Assembly (NCBI GenBank): GCA_030789695.1
Contig: CM061142.1
Coordinates: forward strand, 278,497,043-278,561,042
Direction of reading: 5' to 3'
Length of the DNA stretch: 64,000 nucleotides
Origin: Scilla litardierei
Taxonomy: Eukaryota; Streptophyta; Magnoliopsida; Asparagales; Asparagaceae
The notes beneath the pieces are model-generated. The model had not been told where the DNA came from. It searched no databases and saw only the letters and a program-made list of their open reading frames with translations. Shown one piece after another: positions 58,641 to 64,000 of this stretch (position 1 is the first letter of the stretch; every line of letters begins with the position of its first letter). The translations under genes and the position numbers were made by a program.

Positions 58641-60092
58641 GACCGCCCACAACCGCTTCACCACAGATATCTGTTGCGGCGAATTTTTCACTATTTTTTC
58701 ACGGATGCTGGGCCTGGAGCTTCCTGATGGCCTGGTGACTCCCCCCGGCCCCACGCGCCTGACTTTGGATGTGCTTGAGCACATGCACATCGTCAGGCCT
58801 ATGGGGAGCGTCACTGGGCCTATCTTTTAGGCACCTACCACACGCCCCACTTGGTCATGCCTGCCCATCACTTCACCAACATAAAGCCAGTTCAGCAGAG
58901 CTGTATGATTGACAGGGTCTATCCACTTCCTGCCCTCCATGTCTTCGAGCCCCTCGGAGCACCCGTCAACGTTGATACAGAGAACTGGGTGCTCAGTGAG
59001 TCCGAGGATGAGGAGCCCGACCGGGCTGCCCTAATGGTAGCCCAACCAGCCCAGCCTGTGCACCCACTGCCACCCTAAGGCACAGCCGTCTCCACCCCTG
59101 TCGCTGCCACCACCACCACCACCACCACTACTGTAGGGACCACATGGACTATCACCACCCACTGTCCTGAGGCCCCTACTGTTGTCTCCTCTGTGCCCAC
59201 CCCTGAGGGCACGGTAGCCTCGTCCGCTCCCGATCCCAATGCTCTATACTTTTCAAAGCCGGTCCTTACCAACGCCCTACCACCACTTGCAGACCTTCTA
59301 GCTTCACTTCCCACCTCCTTAGGGTCCCCTGCACCACTCACTGGCACCACCACCACACCAGCAGCAGCCATACTCACCGAGAGCGTCTCGACTTCTGTCC
59401 ATACGTCTGTGTCGACGACATCTCCTTTTTCTACTGCCAGTGTTGCTGCTGCTTCCACTGCTGCCCCAGATCTTGACCACACTACACTGCCCACTACCTC
59501 CATCAAGATCCCTTCGAGTTCACCCTCTCCGACCCTTCAGCCCAGGCACCGTGGATCCTCTTCGCGGGGCCGTCTCACGAGAGTGGTGTCTCACAGCTCC
59601 TGACCTCCCCTCGACTCTCGTACCACCTACGCATGTGTGACAGCGGTGGAGGCCGAGACTTCTCGCTTTAGGTGAGATTTTGATGCCCACGTCCACTCGA
59701 CCGTCTCCTACCAGCAGAGAGTCGAGGCGTCCCTCGTAATGATTATAGAGCTATTGAGGGCACATGGACCACCTCCTGTGATCCTAGCCCATGCACCACC
59801 TCCCAGGCCAGCCCCTATCACCACAGCCGCACCACTCAGTGCTCCACACTCCCAGGCTTCTGCAGAGCCTGTCTCGTCTACACCTGAGTCGGTTGCCCCT
59901 GTAGTGGACACCCCAGTCGTCGACACACCCGTCGAGACTGTCGTTATCCCTTTTTCGACTAAGCATGCCTCCACCTCTGCTGACCTCCCGTCCGACACAG
60001 TTATCGAGCCCTTGCCTGATGTCGTACTCACTTCTGGTCCCCAGCAGCGGGATCCCTCACCACCTACAGAGGGTGATGCCCATGCTGGCTGA
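58641..60092 (+). pseudogene. Athila-like ORF1 protein, C-terminal part (pseudogene)
   Basis: Continues the frame left at 10453 (LGLELPDGLVTPPGPT, LDVLEHMHIV). A one-base loss near 58815 moves to the frame with PAHHFTNIKPVQQSCMIDRV and LGAPVNVDTENWVLSESEDEEPD; a TAA stands at 59076-59078. Beyond it the protein is low complexity (Ser/Thr/Pro/Ala), e.g. 59193-59603 and 59739-60092. This tail is typical of plant ORF1 proteins but gives no functional clue. Pieces are in different frames, so the gene is dead. Confidence 0.6.
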
Positions 60093-60229
60093 TATCCCTT
60101 ATTTTTTAGCCCACCTGATCGTATCACCATTTTTGCCACAGTCTATCCCCCATATATATTACGTGCACATCTGTCAGTACGGGGCCCTGGTCTTGCACAG
60201 CTTGGAGGATGACTCATTTTTCTTATCAT

Positions 60230-60291
<62 letters not shown>

Positions 60292-62056
60292 TTTTGCATA
60301 TCAACATCATCATACGCCTGTTTATACTCTTTTTGTGTATGTCCATATAGTATCTGCTTCATATCGTATTATGCACACTTGTATATATTTCCGCATCTTT
60401 TGCATCTGTATATATCTCCATCTGCATACTGCACCATATCATCATCTGCTTGCATATATATATTTGCATCTTTTGCATTAGGCCATGCATCTGCATCTTT
60501 TTCTTTTACATTTTCATCTTTTTCACTTTTTATTTTCCATTTCTTCTATCGGCCCACCCAGCCAAGCCTCATTTTCCACATGCCAACGTGTTCTCAGCAG
60601 TGAGGACACTACTGTGTTTAACTTGAGGGATGTGCGCTATCGCTTTTATTTTCACTTTTTATATTTTCCTTTCATTTTACACCTTTTTATTTTTCATTTT
60701 CCACCCGTTTTTCCACCATTTCGTTTTTTTCCCACATACAACCTCACATTTTCCACTTTTTGCCATGCCTGCATGCTTGATTTTATTTTGCTTACTTTCT
60801 CCGCCTTATTGTCCCTCTTGCTAGAATTATTCCGTATGATGGTACTTCTCATAGCTTTTATTAGCCTATTACGATGCTTATCCCTTTTGACGTGCTATAT
60901 AGAGTATTTCAGTCTTGCTATTATATGCTTGCATATTCTGTTGATGATCTTTCTAAATGAATGCCTGATATAAATTAAAACTGAATGTATGCAGTAGTAT
61001 CTAGTATGTTCTTTGTTGGGTAATGCACCAAGATTCACGCATCATTAGAATATTTGAAGCACCTGCTTTTTATCTTATCCACTTCTGATTGCATGCCTGA
61101 TATGATTGTACTTTTTACCGTATGACTTCAGTATTTATTGAGATGAATGAAAATATCCATGCTACCTATGAGTTTAGTTAAAGTGTTATCCTATTGAACC
61201 GTTGTGCATGTCTTATGAGTAAACCGAGCGATATTATATTCCTTCTCCACATATCTTATAAATTCTCTACTTGTCATTTGGTTTCACCCCCCACAGCTAC
61301 TTATAACACATCTATCTCCCAAAAATCCCAAAGGAAAAAGTTCGCTTCCAAAAATCCAAGAATACCAAATAGGAGCCAAAAATCAGTTGTATAACCTTTG
61401 CTCCCATTCAAAAAGAGAGAGAAAAAGAAAAGAAAAGAAAAGAATATCTCCCTGTATCCTATTATTAGAAACTACAAAATTACTTAGGAAAAACAATTTA
61501 CATATCCCATTCTTAGATGCAACACCTCAAGCTAAGCTTGGCGGTGAACCCATTTGATTATACGAGTGAGTATGACATTAGAGTGGAGACTGTGCACAAG
61601 TGGGAAGATTTGTTAATGCTTAAACTTTACGAAATATTTTAGCTTTGGAGATTTTTCTGGATTCGAAATGAATAAATGAATGCCATGATACGCTTTCTAT
61701 TCTCTATTTGCTTCATTTATATCTCTTGATTGAAAAGTGTGTTGCCAACTCTTTTTATACTAGACTCTATGAATTGCACGATGTTGATATGAGTTGACGG
61801 CAAGATTTTAGGAGATCCATATCTTTGTCTTTAATGCTTGCAAGCCATATGATTAGCTAAGACTTGAAATTCCTTTTAGCATGTGGTTTATTATTCCAAG
61901 TATCATAATATGTTGCTTGGGCTTGAGATCTGACTGAATATTCTAGCGCTCCCCTCCATCTTCTATCTCTTCCATTTTTTTTATTATTTTATCGCCCGAC
62001 GAGCCTAGTATTCGTCTTCCTCGAGGACGAATAAGAGGTAAGCTTGGGGGATTTTT
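60093..62056 (+). other. ATH 3' non-coding region
   Basis: No gag-pol. Includes the TA run, a C/T-rich AT stretch, GAGGACACTACTGTGTTTAA (~60603), and at the end CTCGAGGACGAATAAGAGG with GTAAGCTTGGGGGA, a purine-rich tract in the position of an Athila/Tat polypurine tract. The longer open frames here are translated low-complexity sequence. Confidence 0.6.
60232..60289. repeat. TA microsatellite (about 29 units)
   Basis: Uninterrupted TA dinucleotide. Confidence 0.95.
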
Positions 62057-62083
62057 GATGTGTCCATATTTTCCATTTTTTAT
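62057..62083 (+). repeat. Start of ATH 3' LTR
   Basis: TGATGTGTCCATATTTTCC follows the G-rich tract, a start used by many Athila-type LTRs. COP-N sequence interrupts it at 62084. Confidence 0.5.
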
Positions 62084-64000
62084 TGTTGGGTTTTCTAGGA
62101 CCCTTAGGACACAAAAACTCTATTCCCGTCCTAAGTCGGACGGAACATATACATAAAATGCAGCGGAAAAATTATGTTAATTAATTAACATGCAGCCCAA
62201 AGGGAACAGACCCTCTTAGCCAGGATCTCTGCCAACTTGGGGTGGATCTGACCACCCCAAGAGGGATCTAAACTACTGCGAATAATTAAAACGAAAGTTT
62301 CTAAAACATACCTGGAATCTTAACCCTGGGGCAGGCAAGATGTTCCGCACCGTCTTCCGAGCCGCTCCCCGTCCCACGTCGAGCCGCTCCTTGAACCGCT
62401 CCTCGAACCGCTTCGCATCCCAAGGTGAGCAATCCTCGTGTCGTCAAGCCAACCACGCACTGAAGAAAATTTCACGCGAGTGAAAGCCTTCACAAAGATT
62501 TCGGATCCGAATCGGAACTCCTTCGTGGCTTTGCTAGAGCCCTCAGGAGTAAGGCAGAAATGTAGGGAGATAGAGAATATTAATTTAAGCCTAAATCCGA
62601 GCGTGCTCCAACATTTATGGGAGATGCTCAGATCTGAAGCTTGGGACGAGTTTTGAGCAGGGGAGCAGACCCCTATTTATATAGGCGGCTGACTGCTCCC
62701 CTTTACTCAAAATCCGATGTGGGACTAAATTTAGAGTTAATCAACGCAATTTAGTTTGCCTTTCACAAAGGCTAAACTTCCGTGAATTTTAACTCCCTCA
62801 CCGTTGAGCTTCACGATTGATACAACCTATCAATACGAAGGGTATTCAATGGTGAACGCATAGGAAAAAAAACGGCTCGTCAATCCGAGTCTGTTTGACC
62901 CTCTAATTGAGTGTCCAAAGTTAAGCCCAAGAGTTGTTTTTCACAAAAACTGAGTCGCCGCCAAAAAATCAGCTCGGGTTCGAAACCCTATGTGTGTGGG
63001 GCCCACCACGCGGCCCCCCATGCTGAAAACAGCCCCAGCCACAGAGGCGCGTGCCAAGCACGCGCCCCTGGGCACCTCAAAGGGCGCACCCTGCAGGGGC
63101 GCAGGCGCCCCCTTAATGGGGCGGGCGCGGGCTGGCGCCCGCTTCCAGTGGGTACCCGTGCCCGATGGTGCGGGTGCAGGCTGGCGCCCGCCCTTAGCGG
63201 GCGCCTGCACCCGGTTAGCCCCCTTTTGATAAAATCAGCCTTTTGGGCTGATCTCAACATGGCCTTGAGGTTTTATTACAGTTTTGGCAATAACTCTTGC
63301 ATTTGGCGTCCGATTTGGACGCCGTTCGAACCTGGGTTTAGACCGAGACATTCCCATCTTACCCATGAACTTTTCCTTGCATTTATATTATTAAATATGG
63401 TCTTAAACTATTTAAGACACATTTAATCTCTTTTGCATCATATGCAAATTAGTCCCCTATCTTAGCTTAAATTGTCATTTACATCAAAATGCAATTTTCG
63501 CTTCCTTTGTATCAAATGCAAATTATTCTCCCTAACTAATTTCAACCTATTACTAGACGAAGGTCACACTCTGTGTGAGACCCCACCGCCTGACCCTTAC
63601 AACAGGTTGGGCTCGAAGCCCTATACGGCAGTGACCACAAGCTGTGGTTGCCGTCCCTGCTTCAGAATCATCATTATGTGGTTGACTCATCGACATGAGT
63701 ATTGTCCGGACCACCCTGACTGTTTTCGTGATGAATTCTGCAGTTTTAGTCTCTTCATCCAAACTATGTCGTGTAGATCAAGTCAAGGGTACGGTCAAAC
63801 TTTCAACCCTAATAACTTGACTCCGGTTAGTTTCTATCGATCTTTGGTCAATTAATGTTGGACTTCTTCCCATACTCTGCGCAAAGATTTTAGTATTTTA
63901 CTAAAGACCGAACTAACTCTACGACACTAACTCCCAATGACTGGGAGAGACGAATCCTCTCTTGGTCATTACTCTCCTCGTACGCTTCAAGTGACACCCA
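62084..64000 (-). mobile_element. Second COP-N copy, minus strand, running off the window
   Basis: On the minus strand the internal 3' part (64000 to ~63520, homologous to 47095-47590) is followed by an LTR (to 62084, ending AACCCAACA). The polypurine tract and first bases of the LTR are deleted at a short TTTGATGCAA-like similarity between internal region and LTR. The 5' half lies outside the window. No coding sequence. Confidence 0.82.
63000..63230. repeat. GC-rich GGCGCC/GCGCCCGC inverted-motif array in COP-N LTR
   Basis: About ten GGGCGC/GCGCCC words, many in inverted pairs such as GCGGGCGCGGGCTGGCGCCC. Absent from the COP-N LTRs at 41441 and 47658. Overlapping open frames on both strands come from base composition alone. 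Confidence 0.75.

Noticed and set aside
60143..60603. Tyr-Ile repeat proteins on both strands
   Set aside because: Translation of the TA microsatellite.
62911..63426. 171-codon open frame and overlapping minus-strand frames
   Set aside because: Lies in the COP-N LTR over a GC-rich inverted-motif array, open in several frames at once and absent from other COP-N LTRs.
1..64000. CRISPR array, bacterial operon, integron or viral genome
   Set aside because: Repeat spacing, splice sites and TE domains are those of a plant nuclear genome; the palindromic arrays have degenerate units and irregular spacing, unlike CRISPR.

Overview
The window looks like intergenic, heterochromatic DNA from a flowering plant. 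It holds Ty1/copia elements primed by initiator-Met tRNA, an Athila-type ORF1, a CMC/EnSpm (CACTA) transposon with plant-type tnpD domains, and coding-free LTR elements. I found no host gene that looks intact, no rRNA or tRNA gene and no CRISPR array. Essentially every base can be assigned to a transposable element (TE), nested up to four deep. The species cannot be named from the sequence.

Layout. I use local names. (1) ATH is an Athila-like Ty3/gypsy derivative with an ORF1-type protein but no gag-pol. It is the outermost host: leader ~568-1604 and 9129-9500, ORF1 9501-10448 and 58641-60092, 3' non-coding region 60093-62056, start of 3' LTR ~62057. A foreign LTR fragment lies left of it (1-567). 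(2) LARD-1 (1610-9123) is inserted in the ATH leader with target duplication CCGTC, 2280-bp LTRs and no coding capacity. (3) SIRE-G is a gag-only Sirevirus-like copia element inside ATH ORF1. Its outer boundaries are 10454 and 58635, and the ORF1 reading frame resumes across them. Its inside is rearranged into a large inverted repeat (25815-30003 against ~31177-35363), each arm carrying PPT-LTR-PBS-gag. (4) LARD-2 (11005-25814) sits in the minus-strand gag arm. It contains (5) SIRE-1 (14251-22239), a structurally complete but frame-broken Sirevirus with target duplication GTGTA. (6) CACTA-1 (35692-55523, TSD TTT) lies in the plus-strand SIRE-G internal region. Its tnpD transposase gene is split by (7) COP-N (41441-48358), a coding-poor copia derivative. 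Two further COP-N pieces occur at 10612-11004 and, on the minus strand, 62084-64000, where the window ends inside the element.

Function. Nothing here is clearly mobile on its own. LARD-1, LARD-2 and COP-N would need proteins supplied from elsewhere. SIRE-1 has stops and frameshifts in gag, PR and RT. SIRE-G encodes only Gag. CACTA-1 has an otherwise open tnpD interrupted by an LTR element. The features with most biological potential are the ~4.2-kb-arm inverted repeat (a possible long-hairpin small-RNA source) and dense arrays of short inverted or palindromic motifs, which recur with different sequences in five unrelated element types.

Limits. All homology statements come from reading motifs and comparing copies by eye. 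Divergence values are partial hand counts, not alignments.
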